A stretch of 64,000 nucleotides of DNA from Actinoplanes sp. DH11 (GCF_020873875.1 NZ_JAHWGU010000020.1:62001-126000), one strand, 5' to 3'. Positions 36,051 through 45,289 are shown, numbered from the stretch's first letter. Numbers and translations: made by a program. The notes: generated by a model from the sequence alone, not told the origin.

Positions 36051-37883
36051 TTACTTCGCTGCGGCGGTGGCCCGTTCCGCGAGGCGGCGCAGCAGGGGTG
36101 GGGTGTCGAAGGCGTCCAGTTCGACCTCGATGAAGGCGGGTCGATCGGTTTCGGACGCTGTGGTCAGGGCCTTCGTCAGGTCGGTGGCGGTGGGCGCGTG
36201 GTGGTAGTCGGTCTCGGTGCCGGCGAAGGCGGCCACCACGGCGCGCCAGTTCCAGGCGGCGATGTCGTTGTAGGCGGCGTTCGGGCTCTGCAGGGCGCGC
36301 TCGATGGTGTAGCCGCGGTTGTTGAGCAGCAGGATGATCGGTTTCAGGCCGGCGGTGACGATGGTGCTCAGTTCCTGGATCGTCATCTGGGCCGCGCCGT
36401 CGCCGATCACCAGGACGGGTCGCCGGCCCGGGTCGGCGAGGCCCTGGCCGAGGACGGCGGGCAGCGCCCAGCCGATCGAGTTCCAGATGGGCTGGCCCAG
36501 GAAGACGGTGTCCTCGGGGAGCCGCAGGGCGAGAGCGCCCCAGTAGGCGGTCCCGGTGTCGGCGATCAGGGCGGTTCCGGCGGGCAGCCACGACTGCATC
36601 TCCGCCCAGAACACGTCCTGGGTCAGCGGCGACCCGTCGACGGCCCCGGCGGAAAGGCCGCCCCCCACGGAAACAGCCCCGGCGGAAAGGCCGGAGACAG
36701 CCTCTGCGGAAAGGCCGGAAACAGGCCCGGCGGAAGGGTCGGGAACGGCCCCGGCGGAAAGGTCGCTGCCTGCGGGAACAGCGTCGGCGGGAACGGAGCC
36801 GGGAGCGACGCCCGGAGCGACGGCGGGAGCGGAGCCGGGAGCGACGCCCGGAGCGACGGTGGGAGCGGCGGCGGGAGCGGGGAGAAGCTCGGCCAGGGTG
36901 GCCATCGCGTCCGGGAAGAGTACGCCGTCGAAGCGCTCGTCACCCACCACGGCCGCCGTCGCCAGGAGTTGGACGGTGTGGGCGTCCGGGCGCCGGTGTG
37001 TGAAGAAACCGGTCAGTTCGGCGGTCAGCGTGGTGCCGAGGTGCAGGACCACGTCGGCGTCGGCGACCAGGGCGGCCGGGCCGTCGTCGAGCATGGTGCC
37101 GGCGTAGACGCCGGCGGTGCGGCACTCGTCGACGACGGCCTTCGCGGAGAGTTGGGCGACGAACGGTACGCCCGAGGCGGTCATCGTCGTGGCGAGGCTG
37201 CTCAGCCCGTACCGTGAGATCAGCTGGCCTCCGATCATGACCGCGCGGGTCGCCGGGGTCAGGAGTTCGCGCACCGCGGCGCGGAAGCGTCCGACGGCGG
37301 CCGGGTCGGAGGTGGGGGTGAGTCGTTCGCGCAGCGGCGCCGCCGGGATGCGGTGCAGGGCGAGGTCCTGCGGCACGCTGAGGTAGACCGGTTTACGGTG
37401 GGTGAGCGCGGCGAGCAGGATGTCGTCGATCTGCTGGGCGGCGCGTTCGGCGCTGAGCGTCGCCTGGGCGACGGTGACCTCGGCGTACGCGCGGGCGAAG
37501 TGCCCGAGATCGCCGTCGGCGAGGGTGTGGTGGACGAGGGCGCCGGCCGTCACGGTGGCGGTGCGTGGCGAACCGACGACGTGGACCACTGCGGCGTCCT
37601 CGGCGGAGCTGCCGGCGACCGCGTTGAGGGCGGAGAGCTCGCCCACCCCGTACGTCGTGAGGAGCGCACTCAGGCCGCGCCGCCGCGCGTAGGCGTCCGC
37701 CGCGTAGCCCGCGCCCAGCTCGTTGGGGGAGCCCACCCAGCGCAGGCCGTCGACTTCGGCGAGGCCGTCGAGCAGGTTGAGGTTGAAATCGCCGGGTACG
37801 CCGAACAGGTGCTCGACCCCGGCCTGGCGCAGGCGGAGTCCGAGGTAGGCGGCGACGGTCACGGTTCCGGCAAAGTCGATCAT
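36051..37883 (-). CDS. Pyruvate/indolepyruvate decarboxylase-type thiamine diphosphate enzyme
   Basis: A 610-residue 2-oxoacid decarboxylase. E55 (GSPNELGAGYAADAY) activates the cofactor, the HH pair typical of pyruvate and indolepyruvate decarboxylases is present (ALVHHTLADGD), and the ThDP/Mg motif runs from G494-D495-G496 to LLLNN at about 521. A Pro/Ala/Gly-rich insert of about 80 residues (333-415) made of repeats such as APGVAPGS and LSAGAVS separates the middle and PP domains. It would release an aldehyde and CO2. ATG 37883 is preferred to ATG 37901 because the intervening codons are atypical; no good ribosome-binding site is visible. Substrate not determined. Confidence 0.85.
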   Translation of the reverse strand: MIDFAGTVTVAAYLGLRLRQAGVEHLFGVPGDFNLNLLDGLAEVDGLRWVGSPNELGAGYAADAYARRRGLSALLTTYGVGELSALNAVAGSSAEDAAVVHVVGSPRTATVTAGALVHHTLADGDLGHFARAYAEVTVAQATLSAERAAQQIDDILLAALTHRKPVYLSVPQDLALHRIPAAPLRERLTPTSDPAAVGRFRAAVRELLTPATRAVMIGGQLISRYGLSSLATTMTASGVPFVAQLSAKAVVDECRTAGVYAGTMLDDGPAALVADADVVLHLGTTLTAELTGFFTHRRPDAHTVQLLATAAVVGDERFDGVLFPDAMATLAELLPAPAAAPTVAPGVAPGSAPAVAPGVAPGSVPADAVPAGSDLSAGAVPDPSAGPVSGLSAEAVSGLSAGAVSVGGGLSAGAVDGSPLTQDVFWAEMQSWLPAGTALIADTGTAYWGALALRLPEDTVFLGQPIWNSIGWALPAVLGQGLADPGRRPVLVIGDGAAQMTIQELSTIVTAGLKPIILLLNNRGYTIERALQSPNAAYNDIAAWNWRAVVAAFAGTETDYHHAPTATDLTKALTTASETDRPAFIEVELDAFDTPPLLRRLAERATAAAK

Positions 37884-38081
37884 GCGAAATAGGTTGATCA
37901 TGAGCCGCAGAGTGCACAACCGAACCGTGAAATCCTGGACAACTTGTACAGCCGGAGGATCTCCGAAACCTGTCACGATGTGCGGATGGTGCACGGCGCG
38001 GGGGTTGATCCATTTCGGTGAATATGGGTGTCTTGGCAAGCCTGGCAGCGGGGAGTACGAACAGTTCCGGGAGGACTTTCG

Positions 38082-39830
38082 ATGACCGCTGTCGTTCCAC
38101 GCCCCGTGCAGACCCGCCGCTGGCCGGTGCGGCGTCAGATCCGGGGCTCGTGGCTTACGCGCACCATCCGGACCACCGACGCGAAACAGATCGGGATCAT
38201 GTATTTGGTCACGAGTTTCGGGTACTTCGTGGTCGGTGGCGCGATGGCGCTGGTGATGCGCGCCGAGCTGGCCCGGCCGGGCATGCAGGTCCTCTCCCCG
38301 GAGCAGTACAACCAGCTGTTCACCATGCACGGCACGATCATGCTGCTGCTGTTCGCGACCCCGATCGTCTTCGCCTTCGCGAACTTCGTCGTGCCGATCC
38401 AGATCGGTGCGCCGGATGTGGCGTTCCCGCGGCTGAACTCGTTCGCCTACTGGCTCTACCTCTTCGGTGGGCTGATCGCGGTGAGCGGCTTCCTCACCCC
38501 GGGTGGTGCGGCGGACTTCGGCTGGACCGCGTACACGCCGCTGAGCGGTGGTCAGCACTCGCCGGGCGTGGGCGGCAACATGTGGGTGGTCGGCCTGGCC
38601 ATCTCCGGTCTCGGCACCATCCTCGGCGCGGTCAACATGATCACCACGGTGATCTGCCTGCGGGCACCGGGCATGACCATGTTCCGGATGCCGATCATGA
38701 CGTGGAACATCCTGCTCACCAGCGTGCTGGTGGTGCTGGTCTTCCCGTTCCTGGCGGCAAGCCTCTTCGCGCTCGGCGCCGACCGGATCTTCGGGGCGCA
38801 GGTGTTCAACGTGGAGACCGGCGGGCCGATGCTGTGGCAGCACCTGTTCTGGTTCTTCGGCCATCCCGAGGTCTACATCATCGCGCTGCCGTTCTTCGGC
38901 ATCATCACCGAGATCGTGCCGGTCTTCAGCCGCAAGCCGGTCTTCGGCTACAAGACCCTGGTCGCCGCGACGATCCTGATCACGATGCTGTCGATGAGCG
39001 TCTGGGCGCACCACATGTTCGCCACCGGCCAGGTACTGCTGCCGTTCTTCAGCTTCCTGAGCTTCCTGATCGCCATCCCCACCGGGATGAAGTTCTTCGT
39101 CTGGATCGGCACCATGTGGCGCGGCCAGGTCACATTCGAGTCGCCGATGCTGTGGTCGCTCGGCTTCATGGTGACGTTCCTGCTCGGCGGCCTGACCGGG
39201 GTGCTGCTCGCCGCCCCGCCGATCGACTTCCACGTGCATGACAGCTATTTCGTGGTGGCCCACTTCCACTACGTGCTGTTCGGCACGATCGTGTTCGCGG
39301 TGTTCGCCGGCATCTACTTCTGGTTCCCGAAGATGTTCGGCCGGATGCTCGACGAGCGGCTCGCCAAGATTCACTTCTGGCTGACCTTCATCGGCTTCCA
39401 CACCACGTTCCTGGTGCAGCACTGGCTCGGTGCCGAGGGCATGCCCCGGCGGTACGCGGACTACCTCCCGAGCGACGGCTTCACGGTGCTCAACATGGTG
39501 TCCACGGTCGGCTCGTTCATCCTCGGCATCGCGACGCTGCCGTTCATCTACAACGTGTGGAAGTCGTACAAGGCGGGCGAACTGGTGACCGCCGACGATC
39601 CGTGGGGCCATGGCAACTCCCTCGAATGGGCGACGTCGAGCCCGCCGCCGCTGCGCAACTTCGACCGGATGCCGCGGATCCGTTCCGAGCGACCGGCTTT
39701 CGACGCCAAGTTCCCGCAGCTTGCGGCCGGTGAGCAGTCCGTGGCCGGTCCGCCCGAGGGTGGCGCCCGCCCGCTCACCGAGGAATCCTCCGGCGGGGCG
39801 ACCTATCCGGAGGACCGATCGGATCGTTGA
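38082..39830 (+). CDS. ctaD: Cytochrome c oxidase subunit I
   Basis: A 582-residue haem-copper oxidase subunit with twelve membrane segments. Haem a and CuB ligands can be recognised in TMHGTIMLLLF (first haem ligand), FFGHPEVYI (CuB ligand with cross-linked Tyr), WAHHMF (two CuB ligands) and VVAHFHYVL (haem ligands). GGGAGGA lies 8 nt before the ATG. Subunit II and III genes are not adjacent, so this is a detached copy of ctaD as is frequent in actinobacteria. It is divergent from the decarboxylase gene across 198 bp. Confidence 0.95.
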   Translation: MTAVVPRPVQTRRWPVRRQIRGSWLTRTIRTTDAKQIGIMYLVTSFGYFVVGGAMALVMRAELARPGMQVLSPEQYNQLFTMHGTIMLLLFATPIVFAFANFVVPIQIGAPDVAFPRLNSFAYWLYLFGGLIAVSGFLTPGGAADFGWTAYTPLSGGQHSPGVGGNMWVVGLAISGLGTILGAVNMITTVICLRAPGMTMFRMPIMTWNILLTSVLVVLVFPFLAASLFALGADRIFGAQVFNVETGGPMLWQHLFWFFGHPEVYIIALPFFGIITEIVPVFSRKPVFGYKTLVAATILITMLSMSVWAHHMFATGQVLLPFFSFLSFLIAIPTGMKFFVWIGTMWRGQVTFESPMLWSLGFMVTFLLGGLTGVLLAAPPIDFHVHDSYFVVAHFHYVLFGTIVFAVFAGIYFWFPKMFGRMLDERLAKIHFWLTFIGFHTTFLVQHWLGAEGMPRRYADYLPSDGFTVLNMVSTVGSFILGIATLPFIYNVWKSYKAGELVTADDPWGHGNSLEWATSSPPPLRNFDRMPRIRSERPAFDAKFPQLAAGEQSVAGPPEGGARPLTEESSGGATYPEDRSDR

Positions 39831-39965
39831 TTCCGGCGGTGATGCGGTGGTCTATCCCTTTTGCCGCTGTGTGCGGATAGTGAGTCGTACATGTCGTGCC
39901 CGTAGCTCCTAAAGGGTGCGTTGCGATGAGAGATCGGACATCTTCCCCACCCGGAAGGGACGCAC

Positions 39966-41435
39966 ATGCCGATCGCTCGCCGCCACCACCACCTGCCCCG
40001 CCGACGGCGCGCCGCGGAGACCGCAGCAGCCGCCGTCGTGGCCGCGCTCGCCGTCCCGGCGATGCCCGCGACGGCGGCGGCAACGACCCCCGACTGCACG
40101 GTCGGACCGTTCACCGCCAGCTCGCAGGCCGACCTCGCCAAGATCACGATGCTCGACCCCGGGCCGCTGCACCGCGAACTGCCCACACTTACCGACGTCC
40201 GGCTCGCCTCCTCCCGCGGTGACGCCGACAGCGAGGCGCGGCCGCACAAGAGCGTGGCCACCGCGAAATACGCCGACGCCAAACTGCTCGGCATCCCGCT
40301 GACCCGGGCCGCCGCCATCGACAAGGCGCCCCGCAACGGCGGTCCGGCCAGCGTCGACCTCGCCCAGGTCGACGTGTCCGGGCTCGCCACCGTCAAGGCC
40401 GGCACCGCGACGGCCGAGGCGACCTGGGAGGACGCGTACCGGTGCGGCAAGGCCGGCCCGCTCACCCGGTCCGCCACCATGCTCGCCGGCTTCTCCGTGC
40501 TCGGCGGCTCGCACGGGGTGCCCGCCATCCACGCGATCAACGACCTGACCCACACCTCGCACAAGACCAGCCTGCTGCGGGTCGGCGCGAGCGGCTCCAC
40601 GCAGAGCGCGACGGACCTGGTGCGGTTGCCGGGCGGGCAGGTCGGCGTACGCGCCGGTGCCGGTGTCACCCTCGGTGACCTGAGCCTCTTCGGCGGCAGC
40701 CCGCAGGAGATCGGCATCAAGGTGGTCAACCAGCCGACGCTGGAGGCGGTCGCCGCGAGCGACCGGCGGCACTCCACGGTCGACTACCGGCCGGCGATGC
40801 TCGAGATCAGCTCCGGCGGCAAGGTGGTCACCACCCTGAAGGAGGCCGGCGCCGACGTCTCGCTGAGCCTGATCGGCGGCCTCGACAAGCACAAGGGCTC
40901 CGCGCTCGAGGTGCGCCTGTCGCTGGGCAGGGCCACTTCGGACATCGGCAAGCGTACGGTCAGCGCCGAGGCCGCCACCCTCCGCGTCGAGGTCAAAATC
41001 GGTCAGGCGCACCTGCTGGACGTCGCGCTCGGCCGGCTGAAGGTCTCCGCCTGCGCGCCCGCCGCCGGCAAGTCGTCACGCGGGGACCACGGCGGATACC
41101 AGTCGTCGTCGGCCTCCGCCGCCGCTTCCGCGTCGCCCGCGCCCGCGTCGTCCGCGCCCGTCACGTCCCGTCCGGGCGCGGCCACGCCTGCCGTTCCGCG
41201 CCCGGTCAAGCCGCAGCCGTCGGCGTCGGCCTCGCGCTCGGCGTCCCCCAAGCCCTCGGTCACTCCGGTCGCGCTGGGTGAGCCCCTTCCTGGCGACGGG
41301 GGTACGGGCGGCGGCGCGCTCGCGCTCACCGGCGCCAACGTGACTGTGCTCGGTATCGGGGGAGTCGCGCTGGTGCTGTTCGGGACGGTCGCGCTGCCGC
41401 TCGGCCGTCGCCGCCGGAGCGCCTCGGGGAGCTGA
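39966..41435 (+). CDS. Secreted surface protein with LAxTG sorting signal
   Basis: A 489-residue protein with a signal peptide (basic HHHLPRRRR then AAAAVVAALAVPAMPATAAA), an extracellular domain of about 310 residues, a Ser/Ala/Pro-rich wall-spanning stretch (370-440) and a C-terminal sorting signal LALTG followed by a membrane segment and RRRR. LAxTG is the motif for class E sortases, so covalent attachment to the cell wall is expected. The extracellular domain resembles actinobacterial SCO1860-type proteins; its function is unknown. GGAAGGG lies 7 nt before the ATG. A 17-bp terminator hairpin follows. Confidence 0.8.
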   Translation: MPIARRHHHLPRRRRAAETAAAAVVAALAVPAMPATAAATTPDCTVGPFTASSQADLAKITMLDPGPLHRELPTLTDVRLASSRGDADSEARPHKSVATAKYADAKLLGIPLTRAAAIDKAPRNGGPASVDLAQVDVSGLATVKAGTATAEATWEDAYRCGKAGPLTRSATMLAGFSVLGGSHGVPAIHAINDLTHTSHKTSLLRVGASGSTQSATDLVRLPGGQVGVRAGAGVTLGDLSLFGGSPQEIGIKVVNQPTLEAVAASDRRHSTVDYRPAMLEISSGGKVVTTLKEAGADVSLSLIGGLDKHKGSALEVRLSLGRATSDIGKRTVSAEAATLRVEVKIGQAHLLDVALGRLKVSACAPAAGKSSRGDHGGYQSSSASAAASASPAPASSAPVTSRPGAATPAVPRPVKPQPSASASRSASPKPSVTPVALGEPLPGDGGTGGGALALTGANVTVLGIGGVALVLFGTVALPLGRRRRSASGS

Positions 41436-41458
41436 CAAGCTCCGCTCCGGTGGTCACC

Positions 41459-41500
41459 GACCCCGGCCGGCCCGGCCGTCGTCCCGGGCCGGCCGGGGTC
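41459..41500 (+). terminator. Terminator of the LAxTG protein gene
   Basis: A perfect 17-bp inverted repeat (41459-41475 with 41484-41500), GC-rich, 8-nt loop, starting 24 bp after the stop. Confidence 0.85.
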
Positions 41501-41614
41501 CGGCCCGTTCTTCGGGCGGGCTCCCGCCGTCCTGTTGATCGTGGGCCGCGGCTCCGCCGTCCGGCCCGTTGATCTTGGGGCGGGCGGCTCTCCGGTTCGG
41601 CGGTCGTGCCGCCC

Positions 41615-41620
41615 TAGACT
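41615..41620 (+). promoter_or_regulatory. -10 box for leaderless tetR mRNA
   Basis: TAGACT ends 6 nt before the GTG at 41627. Confidence 0.5.
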
Positions 41621-41626
41621 GGTGGG

Positions 41627-42187
41627 GTGCGGCCGCAGAATCCTCCCTCCCGGGACTCGATCCACCGGGCGGCGACCGAGTTGTTCGTCCGGGACGGCTT
41701 CGCGAGCACCACGGTCCGGGCCATCGCCGCCGCCGCGGGGTGCGACCCGGCGCTGGTGATCCGCCACTTCGGATCCAAGGAAGCCCTCTTCCTCGCCGCC
41801 GTCCCGGTGTCACAGGAACTGCCCCGGATCCTGGCCGGGCCGATCGATTCGCTCGGGCGGAAACTGGTCCAGTTCGTGCTCGACGCGTCCGACACCGCGG
41901 CCGCCGGGGTCTACCGCGCGATGCTGACCGCCTCCGACCGGCCCGAGATCAAGGACCGGTTGCGGGCCTCGATGCACGACGTGTTCGTGGCACCGCTCGC
42001 CGGCCGGATCGGCGGCACCCACCCGGAACTCCGCGCCCGCCTGGCCGCCGCCCAGTTCACCGGGCTGATCAACGCGTACTGGCTGGTCGCTGATCCGGTG
42101 CTGACCCGCGCCGACCGGCAGGCGATCGTCGCACTCTACGGAGACGCGATCCAGCGACTGCTGGACAGCGACGACCCGGCCGTCTGA
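41627..42187 (+). CDS. TetR-family transcriptional regulator
   Basis: A 186-residue regulator. The helix-turn-helix lies at about residues 20-58 (FASTTVRAIAAAAGCDPALV), followed by a ligand/dimerisation domain of the TetR_C type. GTG start without Shine-Dalgarno and with TAGACT 6 nt upstream. It is convergent with the gtrA-like gene, overlapping its C-terminal coding sequence by 119 bp. A pair of palindromes in the promoter of that gene could be its operator, but this is not shown. Confidence 0.85.
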   Translation: MRPQNPPSRDSIHRAATELFVRDGFASTTVRAIAAAAGCDPALVIRHFGSKEALFLAAVPVSQELPRILAGPIDSLGRKLVQFVLDASDTAAAGVYRAMLTASDRPEIKDRLRASMHDVFVAPLAGRIGGTHPELRARLAAAQFTGLINAYWLVADPVLTRADRQAIVALYGDAIQRLLDSDDPAV

Positions 42188-42761
42188 TCAGCCGGAACCC
42201 GAAACCGGGCCGCCGCCCACAGCCCGAAACTGCCGCGCGCGGCTCTGGCTGATCGTTTCCGGTCACCGGCGCGGCTGATGCGGATCCGGCCCGTCGTCCG
42301 GGGGGTGCGGACCCGCCTGCGGCTGCCGGTCCGGTGGCGGTGGGTGGGGGCTGGTGACGGTGCCGGGCGAAGACCCAGCCGCGCAGCAGCACGTAGCGCA
42401 GGGCGCCGATCAGGCTGCCGGTCAGGGCCAGGATCAGGGCCTCCGTCAGCGACGACGGGTGCGGGCCGGCGAGGCCGGCGAACCAGGGCGCCACCGCCAG
42501 ATTGGCCAGGTAGACGGCGACCGAGGTGAGCCCGGCCTCCCAGTGCAGCCGCCCGACGGCCGAGGTCCGCACGTTGAACGTGACCCGGCGGTGCGCCTCG
42601 GTGTTGAGCGGCGTGATGGCGAGCAGGGCGATCCAGCTGGCCCAGGTCGCCGGTGCGACGCCGCGCACGGTCACGTAGACGATGGTCTGCAGCACCGTGC
42701 TGAGGGCGCCCACCAGCATGAACCAGAAGAGCTGGCGGTACAGCGGGGCGAGCCGTGGCAT
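42069..42761 (-). CDS. GtrA-family membrane protein
   Basis: Residues 1-135 form the GtrA domain: four membrane segments, FWFMLVGALSTVLQTIVYV at the N-terminus and RYVLLRGWVFARHRH at the end. GtrA proteins are linked to transfer of lipid-linked sugars across the membrane. The remaining 95 residues are a low-complexity basic tail that runs into the opposite strand of the tetR gene; a stop codon lost by frameshift is possible and the functional protein may be just the first 140 residues. Start ATG 42761. The promoter region carries two 13-bp palindromes. Confidence 0.75.
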   Translation of the reverse strand: MPRLAPLYRQLFWFMLVGALSTVLQTIVYVTVRGVAPATWASWIALLAITPLNTEAHRRVTFNVRTSAVGRLHWEAGLTSVAVYLANLAVAPWFAGLAGPHPSSLTEALILALTGSLIGALRYVLLRGWVFARHRHQPPPTATGPAAAGGSAPPGRRAGSASAAPVTGNDQPEPRAAVSGCGRRPGFGFRLIRRPGRRCPAVAGSRLRRVRRSPAGRRGSAPDQRPASTR

Positions 42762-42801
42762 GACTGAACGCTTTCGGACTGCGATGGTTACCGTCGTAGT
42801 G

Positions 42802-42836
42802 TCAACAATGTTGACGACCGGTGTCAACGTTGTTGA
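42802..42836. promoter_or_regulatory. Two 13-bp palindromes, candidate dual operator
   Basis: TCAACAATGTTGA (42802-42814) and TCAACGTTGTTGA (42824-42836) are 22 bp apart centre to centre, two helical turns. They lie 41-75 bp upstream of the GtrA start and 195 bp upstream of the M20 hydrolase. The spacing suits cooperative binding of two dimers. Confidence 0.65.
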
Positions 42837-43030
42837 TGGCGTGACGCCTGTTACCCGTACGCCCGGGGTGTGGTCCTGTGGGCCCGCTGTTTTCGCTGGT
42901 GGGAGCGGGGGTGTTGCCATGATTGCGGGCTGGTGGGGCGGCAGACTGCAACCTGTCCGTGATCGGACAGGGGCGGGCGGTCCGTGCGGGTACATATCCG
43001 GAGCGGGACGGCGTGCGGAGAGGGCGGCCG

Positions 43031-44200
43031 ATGGGCACGGACAAGTGGTACGGGGTGGCCGGTGCGACACTCGGCGCGTGGCGGGACCGTCTGATCGCTT
43101 TCAGCCATAGTCTGCACGACGAGCCGGAGGTTGCCTTCGCCGAGCACGCCTCGGCGGCCAAACTCGCCGATCTGATGCGATCGGCCGGGTTCAAGGTGGT
43201 CGAGGCGGCCGGGGGTCTGCCGACGGCGCTCACCGCGACCTACGGTGAGGGTGATCTGACGATCGGGTTGTGCGCGGAGTACGACGCGCTGCCCGGAATC
43301 GGTCACGGCTGCGGCCACAATGTCATCGCCGCGACGTCGGCGGGAGCGGCGATCGCGCTGATGGCCGCCGCCGACCGGTACGGGTTCCGCGTCACACTCC
43401 TCGGCACGCCCGCCGAGGAGACCGGCGGCGGCAAGCAACTGCTGCTGGAACGCGGCGTCCTCGACGACGTGACCGTCGCGATGATGGCGCACCCCGGTCC
43501 GATCGACGCCGCCGGCGCTCGCGACACCACGCAGGCCTGCACCCGTTTCGCAGTGACCTATCGCGGTCAGCCGGCACACGCCGCCGCCGCGCCGTGGGAC
43601 GGTGTCAACGCGGCCGACGCGGCGGTCGTGGCGCAGGTCGCGATCGGTCTGCTGCGTCAGCAGTCGGCGCCGTATGCCCGCATTGCCGGATTCGTCCGCA
43701 GCGGCGGCGCGACGACGAACATCATCCCGGCGGAGTGCGTCCTGGAGTACGAGGTGCGCGCGCCCGACGCCGACCGGCTGGACGCGCTGCGGGACCGGGT
43801 GTACGACTGCTTTCGCGCCGGCGCCCTGGCGACCGGCGCGAGCGTCGAGTTCCGCCGCACCGGGCCGGACTACCTCGACCTGCGCAACGATCCCTGGCTG
43901 ATGGAAACGTACGCCGGTCATCTGCGCTCGTTCGGCCGCATCCCGGTGACCCTGCCGGCCGGGTCCGGAACGGCCTCGACGGATATGGGCAACATCAGTC
44001 ACGTGATCCCGTCGATCCACCCGATGATCGGCCTGCGCGGCGCGGCGGCGCTGCCGCACACGCACGAGTTCGCCCTGGCCGCGCGGTCGGTGGCGGCGGA
44101 CGAGGCGATCGTCGAAGGGGCGGGCCTGCTGGCGCGGACCGCGATCGATCTCGCCCGGGACCCGAGGCAGCGCACCGCCTACGTGGCGCTGCGGCGCTGA
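43031..44200 (+). CDS. M20-family amidohydrolase/peptidase
   Basis: A 389-residue cytosolic metal-dependent hydrolase of the M20D type (AbgB or Xaa-Arg dipeptidase-like). Visible metal and catalytic residues: D85 (AEYDALPG), H96 (GCGHN) and E129-E130 (PAEETGGG), with the lid/dimerisation domain at about 165-280. It should cleave an amide or peptide bond in a small substrate; the substrate is unknown. ATG at 43031 follows GGAGAGGG. It is followed by a long hairpin shared with the convergent reductase gene. Confidence 0.88.
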   Translation: MGTDKWYGVAGATLGAWRDRLIAFSHSLHDEPEVAFAEHASAAKLADLMRSAGFKVVEAAGGLPTALTATYGEGDLTIGLCAEYDALPGIGHGCGHNVIAATSAGAAIALMAAADRYGFRVTLLGTPAEETGGGKQLLLERGVLDDVTVAMMAHPGPIDAAGARDTTQACTRFAVTYRGQPAHAAAAPWDGVNAADAAVVAQVAIGLLRQQSAPYARIAGFVRSGGATTNIIPAECVLEYEVRAPDADRLDALRDRVYDCFRAGALATGASVEFRRTGPDYLDLRNDPWLMETYAGHLRSFGRIPVTLPAGSGTASTDMGNISHVIPSIHPMIGLRGAAALPHTHEFALAARSVAADEAIVEGAGLLARTAIDLARDPRQRTAYVALRR

Positions 44201-44204
44201 CCGG

Positions 44205-44250
44205 GTGCGGGGCGCAGCGGCTAGGTGGCGCAGACCGCTCCGCCCCGCAC
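44205..44250. terminator. Bidirectional terminator between M20 gene and OleD-like gene
   Basis: GTGCGGGGCG (44205-44214) pairs with 44241-44250, and an inner AGCGG/CCGCT helix (44216-44220 with 44235-44239) extends it across one mismatch. A 17-bp direct repeat, GCTGCGGCGCTGACCGG, occurs at the end of both convergent genes. Confidence 0.75.
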
Positions 44251-44253
44251 CGG

Positions 44254-45165
44254 TTATGCCGCGCTGCGGCGCTGACCGGTTCGCAGGAAGTCGGTGAACG
44301 TGCGGGCCGGGGTCCAGCCCTGGGCGCGCGCCCGGCCGATGTCCAGGATCATCGGCGTCGTGAGCTGCTCCACCGCGTACCGGGAGAGTGCCGGCTCGCG
44401 ACCCGTCAGCCGGGCCGCAGCGGTCGCCGCCGCCGCCACCGCACGGACCGCGCCGATCGGCACGTGCCGCACCGGAACGCCCAGCGCCGCGCCGACGATC
44501 TCGTCGCGGCGGTAGGCGACCGCGTCCGCGATGTTGTAGGCGCCCGCCGGCCACGCGGCCGCGGCCAGGCACGCGTCGGCCAGGTTCGCCACGGCGGTCA
44601 GACTGAGCGGGATGTCCGGCCCGGGCAGCAGGACGCGCCCGCCGCGGACCGCCCGGCGCAGGCGGGGCAGCAGATGCGGATCACCCGGCCCGTAGACCGC
44701 CCGCGGCCGCAACACCACCGCACCGGCTGCGAGGGCCAGCCGTTCCCCGGCCGCCTTGGTGCGGCCATAAGCGGTCATGCCACCGAGCGGATGATCCTCC
44801 CGGACCGGTTCCGGCCCGGGCGTGGCGTAGACGCTGGCGCTGCTCACCCAGACCACCCGGCGATCACCGGCGGATGCCAGCAGCCGGGCGGTGCCGTCGA
44901 CGTTCACGGCGCGGAACGCGTCCTCGGCGGCGTGGCCGGGCGGGGGGTCACCCACCGCTGCCGCGAGATGCAGGACGAGATCGGTTCCGGTCAGATCGGG
45001 TGCTGTACGGGCGGCATCCCAATACCGGTGCTCACCCGCCGGCCCGGGTCGCCGGCCCAGGCAGACCACCGTGGCACCGGCCTCGGTCGCGGCCCGGACG
45101 ACCGCGCTGCCACAGAACCCACTGGCCCCGGTGACCGCGATCCGTACGCCGCGCAACCCGCTCAC
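44254..45165 (-). CDS. NAD(P)-dependent extended SDR reductase, OleD-like
   Basis: A 303-residue extended short-chain dehydrogenase. The cofactor loop is T12-GASGFCG-G19 and the catalytic dyad is Y133/K137 (YGRTK) with the preceding VSSASVY serine. The family includes sugar epimerases and 3-beta-hydroxysteroid/OleD-type reductases that reduce 2-alkyl-3-ketoacids. It is the last gene of the minus-strand cluster, 124 bp after the P450, so the context points to OleD-like reduction of the OleA-like product, but an epimerase role is not excluded. GTG start at 45165. Confidence 0.78.
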   Translation of the reverse strand: MSGLRGVRIAVTGASGFCGSAVVRAATEAGATVVCLGRRPGPAGEHRYWDAARTAPDLTGTDLVLHLAAAVGDPPPGHAAEDAFRAVNVDGTARLLASAGDRRVVWVSSASVYATPGPEPVREDHPLGGMTAYGRTKAAGERLALAAGAVVLRPRAVYGPGDPHLLPRLRRAVRGGRVLLPGPDIPLSLTAVANLADACLAAAAWPAGAYNIADAVAYRRDEIVGAALGVPVRHVPIGAVRAVAAAATAAARLTGREPALSRYAVEQLTTPMILDIGRARAQGWTPARTFTDFLRTGQRRSAA

Positions 45166-45173
45166 CGCCGGCC

Positions 45174-45270
45174 GTCCGGGGTGGCGTGTGTGCCGGGGTC
45201 GGGGGATGCAGGGATTCGGCGGTCCGGGGTGGCGTGCGTGCTGGGGCTGGGCGATGCCGGGATCCGGCCG
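45174..45270. repeat. 48-bp tandem duplication
   Basis: GTCCGGGGTGGCGTG starts at 45174 and 45222, with similarity continuing through each unit (GGGATTCGG and GGGATCCGG). It fills the gap between the P450 and SDR genes and probably represents recent local duplication. Confidence 0.7.
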
Positions 45271-45289
45271 CCCGCGGGCATGGTGCGGC

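Noticed and set aside
37884..38081. Rex-type redox operator between decarboxylase and ctaD genes
   Set aside because: GTGAAAT and GTGCACAA fragments are present but no proper inverted TTGTGAA pair.
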